From: Lysobacteraceae bacterium
GTDB taxonomy: Bacteria > Pseudomonadota > Gammaproteobacteria > Xanthomonadales > Rhodanobacteraceae
Length of the DNA stretch: 64,000 nucleotides
Direction of reading: 5' to 3'
NCBI GenBank assembly: GCA_004143945.1
Contig: SEHB01000012.1
Location: 80,229-144,228, forward strand
Both the position numbers and the translations under genes were made by a program. Under the pieces are notes generated by a model. The model was given only the letters and a program-made list of their open reading frames with translations, was not told the DNA's origin and did not search any database. This document shows positions 8,699 through 19,610 of this stretch, piece by piece (the stretch's first letter is position 1; every line of letters begins with the position of its first letter).

Positions 8699-9030
8699 GC
8701 CTCTCTCCTCTTGATGTTGACGCTCCGAGCATAGGCAGCCGCCCGGACGCGTTCGTTGCGAAGGTTGCGCGCCGGGCCGCCATCCGGCGCTGCGCCGAGC
8801 GCGGGCGCGCGCCGGGACCGGTGGCGTCCCGACGCCGTTGGGGTGTCGGATGGCGGCGTCGAGGCCAGCGCCGCGGCCGATCGCGCACTGACGGCCGCGG
8901 CGCAACCCCTTGAACATCGGAGATTTCATCGCGATGCCGGATCGATCTCCGCCCGATTTCGTCCGGATTTCCTGACCCCCGGGCGATCGACGCGTATTCC
9001 GCCAGGACCCGTCGATTCGCAGGAGGTCGC
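8699..9030. other. Divergent intergenic region
   Basis: These 332 bases separate the DUF1223 gene (leftward) from the AraC-type regulator gene (rightward). Both promoters should be here, but no convincing -35/-10 pair, terminator or repeat could be assigned. Confidence 0.4.
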
Positions 9031-9912
9031 ATGCCCCTCGTCATCCACCATCTCGGCCACGGCGCGAGCCTTGAACTCGCCGCCGCATCGCTGCGCGTGG
9101 GCGGCGCGCCCGCCGTCGCGATCGTGCGCGGAGGTGGCCGCGGTTGCAGCCTGCGCGTCGAAGGCCCGGTGCTCGGCTTCTGGTTGCCGTTGCGGGGTCG
9201 CCTCCAACTGGGTCCCGCGGCGGAGATCGCCTGCGGCAGTGGAGAAGTGCGCGCCTGCGAGACCGAACCGCGCGTGCGTGCGGTCGGGCGTGGTGCTGCG
9301 ATCTGGCTCGCGGTGGTCGGTTCCCCGGCCGCGTGGCGCATGACGCTGGCCGGATGGCCGGGGGTGCCGATCGAACCGCTGCTGCTGCCGGCCGTGCACG
9401 GCGCCGATCGTGCGATGCGCATCGATGCGTTGGCGCTCGCGCGTTGCACGTCGCATGCCGATGCGGAGCCCGCTCTCGATGCGGTGCTCGACCGCGTGCT
9501 CGCGCTGCAATCGGGATTCGATGCGGCGATCGCGCGCTGCCCGGGTCGCACCTGGGCCCAACGCCGGCAGGTGTTCCTCAGGTTGCAGCGCGTGCGCAAC
9601 TACGTCGCGACGCACTGCCACCTCGATCTCGACAACGACGCGCTCGCGGCGATGGCGAACTACTCGTCCTGGCATTTCATCCGCGCGTTCCGGTCCGCCT
9701 ACGGAGAGACGCCGCACGCCTACCTCGTGCGCATGCGCCTGGAGCACGCGCGCAGGTTGCTGCGCACGAGCCCGCTCGCGATCGCGGAGATCGCGCTGGC
9801 CAGCGGATTCGAGAACCGCTGTGCGTTCTCGCGCCTGTTCCGCCAGCATTTCGGCACCACCGCGGGCGCCTTGCGACGGCAGTCCGCGGTCCCGCTCGCG
9901 GCGGCCGGCTGA
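9031..9912 (+). CDS. AraC family transcriptional regulator
   Basis: A 293-residue regulator. The C-terminal third has two helix-turn-helix motifs of AraC/XylS type: NDALAAMANYSSWHFIRAFR with the following GETPHAYLVRMRLEHARRLL, and LAIAEIALASGFENRCAFSRLFRQHFG. The N-terminal two thirds are a beta-rich domain, likely the effector-binding part, with no recognisable ligand signature. GGAGG precedes the ATG at 9031. The gene is divergent from the DUF1223 gene and upstream of the broken receptor gene. It could regulate either; there is no direct evidence. Confidence 0.88.
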   Translation: MPLVIHHLGHGASLELAAASLRVGGAPAVAIVRGGGRGCSLRVEGPVLGFWLPLRGRLQLGPAAEIACGSGEVRACETEPRVRAVGRGAAIWLAVVGSPAAWRMTLAGWPGVPIEPLLLPAVHGADRAMRIDALALARCTSHADAEPALDAVLDRVLALQSGFDAAIARCPGRTWAQRRQVFLRLQRVRNYVATHCHLDLDNDALAAMANYSSWHFIRAFRSAYGETPHAYLVRMRLEHARRLLRTSPLAIAEIALASGFENRCAFSRLFRQHFGTTAGALRRQSAVPLAAAG

Positions 9913-10043
9913 CGCAGCCAGCAATCTCGGCAACGCGGGCGACCCGGCAGCGGCAACGTGGCGCCTTCACGCGTTTTTAAGGTTCGTCCGACGGTGCCGC
10001 GTTGCGCGGCGCCTCTTTCGCTTGGCGACAGGAGAACCAGAAA

Positions 10044-12831
10044 ATGAGAAACACACTGCTCCGGGATGCGGTGCGCCGCGGCTTGCGGACGTACGGATGC
10101 ACGGGCGCGGCACTCGCGCTCGGTGGCTTCGCGGGCGCTGCGCTCGCACAGGACGCCGGCCAGTCGGCCGATAGCCAGCAGCTCGAAACGATCACGGTGA
10201 CGGGTTCGAACATCCGTCGCGTCGACATCGAAACCTCGAACCCGGTCGTCACGATCGACAGGGCCGCGATCGAGAAGACCGGCAAGCTGACCCTCGGTGA
10301 CCTCGTGCAATCGCTGCCGGCGGTCACCGGCCCGAACATGAATCCGCAGATCAACAATTCGGGTGGTACCGGCTTCTCGAGCATCGGCCTGCGCGGCCTC
10401 GGTTCGCCGCGCACGCTCGTGCTGATCAACGGCCACCGCTTCCTCAGCGGGGATCCGAACGCGATCCCGGCCAACATGGTCGAGCGCATCGAAGTGCTGA
10501 CTTCGGGTGCGTCGGCCGTATACGGCTCGGATGCGATCGCGGGCGTCGTGAACTTCATCCTGCGCAGCGAGCACGTCCGGCGGCAACTTCTCGACCTTCG
10601 TCGGCGGCTCTCCTTCTTCGCCGTACGGCTTCATCGCGATCCCCGATGCGTTCCTCGACCTGTTCCCGGGCTGCGATTCGGGCTACATCGCGCGGAACCC
10701 CGAATCCAGCGGCATGAATGTCGCGACGGACTACCATTGCTACCGGTTCTCGCCGGATGTGAACGGACCGAGCGACCTCTACAACTACGCGACGGTCAAC
10801 CTCGTGCTGACCCCGCAGGAACGCACCGGCCTGTTCCTCAATGGCCACTACAAGCTGACCGACAACATCGAGGCCTATCTCTCGGTGCTCAGCAACCGGA
10901 CCTCGGCCTCGTTCCAGCTCGCACCCGCCGTGTACGGCGCGATCTATGGCGCAGTCGTGTCGGCGGACAGCTACTACAACCCGTTCGGCGTCGAGATGTC
11001 GCCGGCCACCGGCGACGTGTTCCGTGCGCGCCTCGCGTCCCTCGGCAGCCGCGCCGCGTCCAACGGCATCGCGAACAACCAGGTCTCGACCGGCCTGCGC
11101 GGCTCGTTCGACGTGTGGAACGACTACCAGTGGAACTGGGAGGTCGGATACGACTACGGGCACGTCCACCTCAGCAGCAAGACGCTCGGCCTGCCGGGCC
11201 TCGGCATCCTCAACCAGGGCACCGGGCCGTCGTTCCTCGATCCGGATACCGGCCTCGTGACCTGCGGCACGCCCGACGATCCGATCCCGAACTGCCGTGC
11301 GTTCAATCCGTTCAACCTGCAGGATCCGAACACGGTCGCCGCGCTGCTCGAATCGCAGCAAATCGGCGTCAGCCAGCAGTTCCAGATCCAGAAGGTCAAG
11401 CGCTTCGACCTCAACGGCGGCCTGTTCGAACTGCCGGGCGGCACCGTGCAGCTCGCGCTCGGCGTGAGCAAGCGCGACGAGTACATCCACTCGAACGTCG
11501 ACACCAGCCTGCTGATCGACTTCAACGGCAACTGCGCGCTCGGCAGCCAGTGCGCCTCGGCGCTGCAGGGCGGCTACGACGTCAAGGAAGCCTACGCCGA
11601 GCTGTTCATCCCGATCGTCAAGGACATCCCGTTCCTGCACGCGTTGAACCTGACGCTGGGCGACCGCTACTCGAAGTTCAGCTCGTTCGGCAGCACCAAC
11701 AACACCAAGATCGCGCTCGAGTGGCGTCCGATCGAAGACCTGCTGCTGCGCGGCACGATGTCGGAGGTGTTCCGCGCGCCGACCATCGGCAACATCTTCG
11801 CCGGCGCGGGCAGCGATGCGCCGCGCATCTCGCGCGACCCGTGCGACTACTCGGGCACCGGCACCAATCCGATGGCAGGCCACCCGGGCTGCGTCGGCGT
11901 GCCGACCACCGGCCCGTTCCTCAACACCGCGGTGCAGAACAATTCTCAGCTCAACGCGATCGCGTCGGGTTCGGCCTTCGCGGGCTTCCCGATCGGTCCG
12001 GAGTACGGCAAGTCGTTCGACTTCGGCGTGGTGTATGACCCGAACTGGCTGGAAGGCCTTTCGGTCAGCGCGGACCTGTGGCGCCTCTACCTCAACAACA
12101 ACATCGTGAACATCGGTGCGCAGCAGGTCATCGACCTCTGCTTCGCCGGCCAGGAACAGTTCTGCCCGTTGATCCGTCGCTTCCAGTCCGGTGACACGCA
12201 GGGCAACATCCAGACCCTGCTCGAGCCGACCGGCAACCTCGGCCGCCTCGACGTCAGCGGCGTGGACTTCGCGCTCAACTACCGCCTGCCGGAGTTCTCG
12301 TTCGGTCGCTTCAACGTCGCGCTCAACGCGACCTACATGACGAAGTACGACCTGCAGACGGCGCCGGGCCTCGACGGCAACACCGTGTACCACTACGCGG
12401 GCCACTTCATGAACTACGGTTCGGCGCAGGCAGCCGCATGCCCGGGTGCAGGCGGCGGCATCTGCCTGTTCCCGCGCTGGCGCGCGCAGTCGTCGATCGG
12501 ATGGCAGCTCGGCGCGTTCGATGCGACGTGGAACATGCGCTACATCGGTGGTTACCGCATGGGTTCGCCCGCGCCTTCGCAGGACACGTTCCCGTGGGGC
12601 ACGGATGCGATCGGCCAGTTCCAGGACTACGGCTCGACGACGTACCACGACATCCAGTTCGGCTACAACCTCGAGGCGCTCAACACGCGCTTCGACGTCG
12701 GCGTCAACAATGTCGGCGACAAGCAGCCGCCGCTGCTGTACGCGAACAACACGCTGAACGCCAATACCAATCCGACGGACTACGACATGCTCGGCCGCTA
12801 CTACTTCGGCCGCGTCACCGTGAAGTTCTGA
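10044..12831 (+). pseudogene. TonB-dependent receptor, broken by frameshift with internal loss
   Basis: An outer-membrane TonB-dependent receptor split over two frames. The first (from ATG 10044 with AGGAG at 10030) encodes a signal peptide, a TonB-box-like ETITVTGSNIRR and a full plug domain ending ASAVYGSDAIAGVVNFILR at about 10562. Frame 2 opens only after a stop at 10549 and continues through the barrel to 12831 (ending RYYFGRVTVKF). The join is not a simple one-base slip. The plug normally runs into a first barrel strand of several dozen residues, and that segment seems absent, so a deletion of about 100-200 bases is likely. Either the gene is inactive or the sequence has an assembly error here. 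The substrate is unknown. Confidence 0.75.
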
Positions 12832-12846
12832 TCGGCGTTACCGGCC

Positions 12847-12877
12847 CCGCCCGTCGCCGCCTCGCGGTGGCGGGCGG
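12847..12877 (+). terminator. Hairpin after the broken receptor gene
   Basis: A 13-base arm (CCGCCCGTCGCCG) pairs with CGGTGGCGGGCGG with two G-U wobbles and a 5-base loop, 15 bases past the receptor stop. No T tract follows, so the terminator call is tentative. Confidence 0.4.
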
Positions 12878-12937
12878 TCCGCCTTGCACGATCCCGCCGC
12901 GTCGGGGAGCATTGGCGCCCCCGTCGCCGGCCCCCAC

Positions 12938-13495
12938 ATGTCTTCTTCCCGCGATCCCGTCCATGCCCGCCTCGAGGAGCTGTTCGTGGCCTACGGCGCG
13001 CGCGTCAGGCGCCTGCTCGGCACCTATGGCCTCGACAAGCACGGCATCGATGCGGCCGACGTGGAGCAGGAAGTCCGCATCCGGCTCTGGCACGCGATCG
13101 AGCGTGACCGGTCCGGGGCCTTCCATGCGTCTTATGTGCAGAGGGTAGTGGCGACCACGGTCATCGACGCGCTGAGGCGCGCCGAAGTCAGGGCCGCCGA
13201 GCCGCTGCCCGAAGAGGATGACGAGCGCGTCGATTTCGGCCGGGATGGCCCGGTGGGCCCCGACCGCAGTGCCGGCGACTCCGAGAGGATGCGCGGCCTG
13301 AAGCAGTGCCTGGAAGGCCTGCCGGAACGGCGACGACTCGCCGTGGAGCTGCAACTGCAGGGTTTTTCGCTGCAGGAAATCGCCGATCTCGCCGGGATAG
13401 CCTCGGTCGAGGCGGCAAGGAAACTGGTATCGCGCGGGATGGAGGAGCTCAAGGCCCGCCTGCGCGAACTCGGATACGGTGACTTCGAAGACTGA
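12938..13495 (+). CDS. ECF-type RNA polymerase sigma factor
   Basis: A 185-residue sigma-70 family protein. Region 2 is seen in ARVRRLLGTYGLDKHGIDAADVEQEVRIRLW and the following helix; region 4 in CLEGLPERRRLAVELQLQGFSLQEIADLAGI. Together these recruit core polymerase and bind -10 and -35 elements. The ATG at 12938 was taken; a TTG at 12884 would add 18 residues without homology. It is followed 5 bases later by a gene for a one-helix membrane protein, the arrangement expected of an ECF sigma with its anti-sigma. The target promoters are unknown. Confidence 0.88.
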   Translation: MSSSRDPVHARLEELFVAYGARVRRLLGTYGLDKHGIDAADVEQEVRIRLWHAIERDRSGAFHASYVQRVVATTVIDALRRAEVRAAEPLPEEDDERVDFGRDGPVGPDRSAGDSERMRGLKQCLEGLPERRRLAVELQLQGFSLQEIADLAGIASVEAARKLVSRGMEELKARLRELGYGDFED

Positions 13496-13500
13496 ATGCG

Positions 13501-14049
13501 ATGAACGACCTCTCACTTTCCAGCCTGTATCGCCGCATGACCGGCCGCGCCGTCGACACGAGCATCGATGCCGACGCGATCTGCGCGGCAGCGAGCGGCT
13601 CCGACCTGCCCGCCGATCGACGCGAAGCCGTCGCCGCGGTCTTCGCGCGATCGAGCGCACACGCCTCGCTCGCACGGATGCTGCGCGCGCTGGAGCCCGA
13701 GTCCGCGGCACTCGCGACGGCAGTCGCGGCCCGGTCCCATGTCGCGCATCCCTCGCGCTCGCGCGACGCGCGCGTGGCCGCCGGCGCACGGCGTCCGCTG
13801 CAGGGCCGGCATCGCATGCGCTGGGTCGGCGCGATCGCCGCGTGCTTCGTGTTCGCTTTCGCGCTGAACTTCCGCCACGGCGAAGCACCCGTGCACTGGG
13901 ACGACGTTTCGGCCTCGGCGGACAGCGTCGCGTTGCCGGACCGCATCTTCACCACGCAGGACCGCATCTTCGCGTCGCTCGATGCGCCTGCACCCGCGCC
14001 GGCGCAGTCGGACCGGCTGTTCCAGGCTGATTTCGCGATCGGCGGTTGA
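13501..14049 (+). CDS. Putative anti-sigma factor, single-pass membrane protein
   Basis: A 182-residue protein with no recognised domain. A soluble N-terminal part (1-100), with a repeated Ala-rich helix pattern, is followed by one membrane helix (WVGAIAACFVFAFALNF, about 106-122) and a short outer tail with twice-repeated DRIF motifs (LPDRIFTTQDRIF). It begins 5 bases after the ECF sigma stop, so co-transcription is likely. The gene order and topology fit an anti-sigma factor that holds the sigma at the membrane. That role is inferred from context, not from motif. Confidence 0.6.
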   Translation: MNDLSLSSLYRRMTGRAVDTSIDADAICAAASGSDLPADRREAVAAVFARSSAHASLARMLRALEPESAALATAVAARSHVAHPSRSRDARVAAGARRPLQGRHRMRWVGAIAACFVFAFALNFRHGEAPVHWDDVSASADSVALPDRIFTTQDRIFASLDAPAPAPAQSDRLFQADFAIGG

Positions 14050-14087
14050 CGCCGACGCACTGCATCGCCCCGATGATGCACGCGGAC

Positions 14088-14105
14088 GCCCGGCCCCGGC
14101 CGGGC
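14088..14105. terminator. Perfect GC hairpin between convergent genes
   Basis: GCCCGGCC and GGCCGGGC form an uninterrupted palindrome between the anti-sigma gene and prfC, which converge here. It has no long T tract, so it may act in both directions only weakly. Confidence 0.4.
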
Positions 14106-14139
14106 ATTCGCGTTTCAGGCCAGGCGGGTTCGCCTCGCC

Positions 14140-15747
<1,608 letters not shown>

Positions 15748-15980
15748 GGGTGCGGGCGAGGGGTCCGGGGAACCGGACATGATAGCAGGCCGTGCGCTGG
15801 GCACGCCGGCGCGGCCGCAAGGCGCGCCGGGGCCGTCCGGACCGCGCCGGGGCTTCGACGCCATGCGCACGCGGCCTTGCTGGAACCCGCGTGGGCCAGG
15901 CCTCGCGGGAGGGACTCAACGCCCGATCGATCGCGCATGCCGTGTACGTCAGGTCGTGGAGCGCACGCGCACTGCATTGC

Positions 15981-16004
15981 GGACGTATAGACGTCTAAAC
16001 GGCC
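15981..16004 (+). promoter_or_regulatory. Three abutting met-box-like 8-mers upstream of the SAM riboswitch
   Basis: The stretch reads GGACGTAT, AGACGTCT, AAACGGCC. The middle unit equals the consensus half operator of the enterobacterial repressor MetJ (AGACGTCT), and the left unit matches it in 6 of 8 positions. It lies directly upstream of the -35 element. A chance palindrome is possible; no metJ gene is in the window. Confidence 0.35.
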
Positions 16005-16005
16005 A

Positions 16006-16034
16006 TTGACGGCTGGAGCCGGCGCGGCTAGAGT
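16006..16034 (+). promoter_or_regulatory. Sigma-70-type promoter of the methionine operon
   Basis: TTGACG at 16006-16011 and TAGAGT at 16029-16034 are 17 bases apart, which is the ideal spacing. A start about 16041 would put the riboswitch at the very beginning of the transcript. Confidence 0.6.
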
Positions 16035-16044
16035 GCGCTCCTCG

Positions 16045-16155
16045 CCCATCGAGACCGGCTGAGGGACAGGCCCTTTGACGCCGGGGCAACCAGCGGATCC
16101 GTCCGCAAGGTGCCAAATCCCGCGGGGATCGCGTTGCGATCCGCCGAGAGATGGG
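16045..16155 (+). promoter_or_regulatory. SAM-I riboswitch (S-box leader)
   Basis: The conserved core of the SAM-I aptamer is visible in order: P1 arm CCCATC, then the family blocks CTGAGGGACAGGCCC and GACGCCGGGGCAACC, an AAGGTGCCAAATCC block, and the closing GAGAGATGGG whose GATGGG pairs with the P1 arm. It lies 88 bases before metX. The family binds S-adenosylmethionine and shuts down methionine synthesis genes when it is abundant. The expression platform is probably in the 16156-16236 stretch, which overlaps sequence near the Shine-Dalgarno (GAGGAG at 16232), so translation control is possible. Confidence 0.9.
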
Positions 16156-16242
16156 TTGCAGCACCGTCGCGCCCGCAGGGCGCGCCGCGCGCAGCAGCCG
16201 CTCCCGGATCGCAGGCCGAACGGGCAGCCACGAGGAGCGGCG

Positions 16243-17268
16243 ATGTCGGCACTGTTCGAACCTTGCGATGCGCCCGCGCCTGCGGGCGCGCCCCTGGCCA
16301 CGCGTGCATGCACGGTCGCGCGAGGCGCGCAGTCGATCACCCTGCGTCCGTGGCATGCCGCGTCCGCGTGCAGCGTGCGCCTGCGCTGGAGCCTGCACGG
16401 ACCGGCGTCGGCGCCGTGGGTGATCGTGCAGGGTGGCATCTCGGCCGATCGCGAAGTCGCCGCCGATGCGGGTGCCGGCGCGACCGGCTGGTGGAGCGGG
16501 ATCGTCGGACCCGGCCTCGCGATCGACACCCGGCGCGTGCGCGTGCTGGCCGTCGACTGGCTCGAGCGCGCGGACCTCGCGGATGCGCGCGCGATCGACA
16601 GCCGCGACCAGGCGAACGCGATCGCGGCACTGCTCGACGCGTTCGAGGTGCGATGCGTGCGCGCATTCGTCGGTGCCTCCTACGGCGCGATGGTCGGCCT
16701 CGCGCTCGCGGCGCTGCATCCGCGCCGGCTTGCACGCCTCGTCGCGATTTCGGGTGCGCATCGCGCGCATCCGTTGAGCACCGCGCTGCGCAACCTGCAG
16801 CGGGACATCGTGCGGCTCGCGACCGCCGCGGGCGATGCGCGCGCGGGCCTGGACCTCGCACGGCGTCTCGCGATGACGACCTATCGCAGCGAACGCGAAT
16901 TCGCCGAGCGCTGCGGCGGCGAGCCTGCGTTCTGCGGCGGACGCTACCGCTTCGCCGGGGAGGACTGGCTCGCCGCGGCCGGCGCGCGTTTCGCCGAACG
17001 CTTCGATCCGGATCGATTCCTGTCGCTGTCCGAGTCGATCGACCTGCATCGCGTCGAGCCGGGCGACGTGCGCGTGCCGACGACGCTGGTCGGCATCCCG
17101 TCCGACCGGGTCGTGCCGTTGGCGGACCTGTGCGAACTGCAGCGCGGATGCGGCGCTCCCGCGACGCTGCACGTGCTCGATTCGCGCTACGGGCACGACG
17201 CGTTCCTCAAGGAACCGCTCGCGATCGGAAACCTGCTGCGTGAAATCCTCGAACCGACCGGAGCCTGA
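16243..17268 (+). CDS. metX: Homoserine O-acyltransferase (MetX type, likely succinyl)
   Basis: A 341-residue alpha/beta hydrolase-fold enzyme that activates homoserine for methionine synthesis. The nucleophile elbow is GASYGAMVG with Ser146. The catalytic Asp lies in GIPSDRVVP and the His in YGHDAFLKE. Such short MetX proteins of gammaproteobacteria often use succinyl-CoA (MetXS) rather than acetyl-CoA; the fold alone does not settle this. ATG 16243 is preceded by GAGGAG and follows the SAM riboswitch. It is separated by one base from metB, so the two are probably co-translated. Confidence 0.9.
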   Translation: MSALFEPCDAPAPAGAPLATRACTVARGAQSITLRPWHAASACSVRLRWSLHGPASAPWVIVQGGISADREVAADAGAGATGWWSGIVGPGLAIDTRRVRVLAVDWLERADLADARAIDSRDQANAIAALLDAFEVRCVRAFVGASYGAMVGLALAALHPRRLARLVAISGAHRAHPLSTALRNLQRDIVRLATAAGDARAGLDLARRLAMTTYRSEREFAERCGGEPAFCGGRYRFAGEDWLAAAGARFAERFDPDRFLSLSESIDLHRVEPGDVRVPTTLVGIPSDRVVPLADLCELQRGCGAPATLHVLDSRYGHDAFLKEPLAIGNLLREILEPTGA

Positions 17269-17269
17269 C

Positions 17270-18454
17270 ATGAACCGAACTCCCACCACCGCCGCCGTGC
17301 GCGCGGGCATCGAAAGCGACAGCCAGCACGGCGCCGTCGTGCCGCCGCTGCACCTCAGCACGAACTTCACGTTCGAGGGACTCGGTCGGCGCCGTCGCCA
17401 CGATTACACGCGCAGCGGCAACCCGACGCGCGACCTGCTCGGCGAGGCGCTCGCGGAACTCGAGCATGGGGCGACTGGCATCGTCACAGCGAGCGGCATG
17501 GCGGCCGTCGCGCTGGTGCTGCAGCTCGTGCCCGAGGGCGGACTCGTGCTGGCCGCGCACGACTGCTACGGCGGCACCTGGCGCCTGCTCGATGCATGGG
17601 CGCGCAAGGGACGCCTGCGCGTCGAGTTCGTCGATCTCACCGACGCCTCGGTGGCCGCCGCAGCGCTGCGGCGCGCGCCTTCGCTCGTGTGGATCGAAAC
17701 GCCGTCCAATCCGCTGCTGCGCATCAGCGACATCTCAGCGCTGGCGCAGGCGGCGCGCGCGGCGGGCGCGCTGTGCGTCGTCGACAACACGTTCCTGTCG
17801 CCGGCGCTGCAACGCCCGCTCGAGCTCGGTGCCGACGTCGTCGTGCACTCGACCACCAAGTACATCAACGGCCACGGTGACGTCGTCGGCGGAGCGGTGG
17901 TCGCGCGCGAAGCGGCCGTCGGCGCCGAGCTCGCCTGGTGGGCGAACTGCATCGGCCTCGCAGGCGCGCCGTTCGACAGCTACATGACACTGCGCGGACT
18001 GCGCACGCTCGCGGCGCGCATGCGCGTGCACGAAGACAATGCGGCCGGCGTCGCGGCCCTGCTCGCCGCGCATCCGTCCGTCGCGCGCGTCTACTGGCCC
18101 GGCCTCGCGACGCATCGCGGGCATGCGCTCGCCACGCGCCAGCAGGCCGGCTACGGCGCGATGCTCGCGTTCGAACTCGCGGGCGGCCACGCGGCGATCG
18201 CGGCGTTCCTCGACGGCCTGCGCTACTTCTCGCTGGCCGAGTCGCTCGGCGGCGTCGAAAGCCTCGTCGCGCATCCGGCGACGATGACGCACGCGTCGAT
18301 GGCGCCGGAAGCTCGGCGCGCCGCGGGCATCGGCGACGGCCTGCTGCGCCTGTCGGTCGGCATCGAGGCCGCGGGCGACCTCTGCACCGACCTCGCCGCC
18401 GCGCTCTCGCGTGCGCAAGCGGTCGCGCCGGTGCCGTGCGGGGCCGCCGCGTGA
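17270..18454 (+). CDS. metB: Cystathionine gamma-synthase / trans-sulfuration PLP enzyme
   Basis: A 394-residue fold-type I PLP enzyme of the Cys/Met metabolism family. The PLP-binding lysine is Lys197 in HSTTKYINGHGD, and DYTRSGNPTRDLL and ASGMAAV are the usual substrate and cofactor motifs. With acyl-homoserine and cysteine it gives cystathionine; the close relative that uses sulfide (MetZ/MetY) cannot be excluded by sequence. It starts one base after the metX stop, and its own stop overlaps the GTG of the next gene, so all three form one operon under the SAM-I riboswitch. In the same operon the homoserine dehydrogenase supplies the substrate of MetX. Confidence 0.9.
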   Translation: MNRTPTTAAVRAGIESDSQHGAVVPPLHLSTNFTFEGLGRRRRHDYTRSGNPTRDLLGEALAELEHGATGIVTASGMAAVALVLQLVPEGGLVLAAHDCYGGTWRLLDAWARKGRLRVEFVDLTDASVAAAALRRAPSLVWIETPSNPLLRISDISALAQAARAAGALCVVDNTFLSPALQRPLELGADVVVHSTTKYINGHGDVVGGAVVAREAAVGAELAWWANCIGLAGAPFDSYMTLRGLRTLAARMRVHEDNAAGVAALLAAHPSVARVYWPGLATHRGHALATRQQAGYGAMLAFELAGGHAAIAAFLDGLRYFSLAESLGGVESLVAHPATMTHASMAPEARRAAGIGDGLLRLSVGIEAAGDLCTDLAAALSRAQAVAPVPCGAAA

Positions 18455-19533
18455 ATGCGGCCAGGCGACTGGACAGGTGCCACGACACCGCGATCGCATT
18501 GCTCGGCACCGGCGGCGTCGGCGCTGCCCTGCTGCGCCGGCTCGCGACGCCGGAGGCCGTCGGGCTGCGGCTCGTCGCGCTGGCCGATTCGCGGCGCCAA
18601 TGGTCCGATGCGGCCGGCATCGATCCGCGCAGCGCGTGCCGTGATCTCGACGCGCGCGGCGCGCCGCGCGAAGCGCGCGACATCGCCAGCGCGCTCGCGC
18701 GCAGCGGGGCGCGCCGGTGCGTCGTCGTCGATGCGACAGCGAACGAAGCCGTCGCCGCCTGCCATGCCGGGTGGCTCGCAGCCGGCTACCACGTCGTCAG
18801 CGCGAACAAGGCCGCGCTCGCAGGCAGCCACGCCGCGTGGTCGGCGCTGCAATGCGCACGCGCGAGCGGCGCGCGGTACGGCGATGCAGCCACGGTCGGC
18901 GCGGGATTGCCGGTGCTCTCGACGCTGCGCCGCCTGCGCGCGTGCGGCGACCGCGTGCTCGCGATCGAAGGCGTGTTCTCGGGCTCGCTGTCGTGGCTGT
19001 TCAACGGCTTCGACGGCAGCCGACCCTTCTCGGAGCGTGTGCGCGAAGCGCAGGCTCGCGGCTACACCGAGCCCGACCCGCGTCTCGATCTCGCCGGCAT
19101 CGACGTCGCGCGCAAGCTGCTGATCCTCGCGCGAAGCGCAGGCCAGCTGCTCGAGCCCGTCGACGTCGAGTGCGACGGCCTCGTGCCGGACGCGCTGCGC
19201 GATGTCGACCGCGAACGCGTCCTCTCGCGCATGCACGAACTCGACGGACCGCTCGAGCAGCGTCGGCGCGATGCGGCGCGTCGTGGCCGCGTGTTGAGGT
19301 TCGGCGCGCGCTGGTCCGAAGGCGAGGCGCGCGTCGGGCTGGTCGAAGTCGCGAGCGACGATCCACTCGCACGATTGCAGGGCACCGACAACCTGTTCGC
19401 GCTGACCACGCGCAGCTATCGCGAGCGGCCGCTGCTGATCCAGGGTCCGGGAGCCGGCGTCGAGGTCACCGCGCAGGCACTGCTCGGCGACCTGCTCGCG
19501 GTGCGTGGTGGCGAGGCGCGCGCGGCGGCGTGA
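18451..19533 (+). CDS. Homoserine dehydrogenase
   Basis: A 360-residue enzyme that reduces aspartate semialdehyde to homoserine, the branch point to methionine and threonine. The Rossmann motif is LLGTGGVGAALL (about 17-28), the substrate region includes SANKAALAG and AATVGAGLPVL, and GVFSGSLSWLFNGF with the downstream EPDPRLDLAGIDVARKLLIL corresponds to the conserved catalytic segment. No aspartokinase or ACT domain is fused. The chosen start is GTG 18451, overlapping the metB stop by 4 bases (GTGA); the longer frame upstream lies inside metB. Placement under a SAM riboswitch suggests it is a methionine-dedicated isozyme. Confidence 0.87.
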   Translation: MNAARRLDRCHDTAIALLGTGGVGAALLRRLATPEAVGLRLVALADSRRQWSDAAGIDPRSACRDLDARGAPREARDIASALARSGARRCVVVDATANEAVAACHAGWLAAGYHVVSANKAALAGSHAAWSALQCARASGARYGDAATVGAGLPVLSTLRRLRACGDRVLAIEGVFSGSLSWLFNGFDGSRPFSERVREAQARGYTEPDPRLDLAGIDVARKLLILARSAGQLLEPVDVECDGLVPDALRDVDRERVLSRMHELDGPLEQRRRDAARRGRVLRFGARWSEGEARVGLVEVASDDPLARLQGTDNLFALTTRSYRERPLLIQGPGAGVEVTAQALLGDLLAVRGGEARAAA

Positions 19534-19610
19534 ACCGGGTCCGCGCGTCGCGCACTGCCGCCGGAAGGAAAGGGCGTCGTGCCCGCCGTCGCCGCGATGG
19601 GGCGGCGGTG

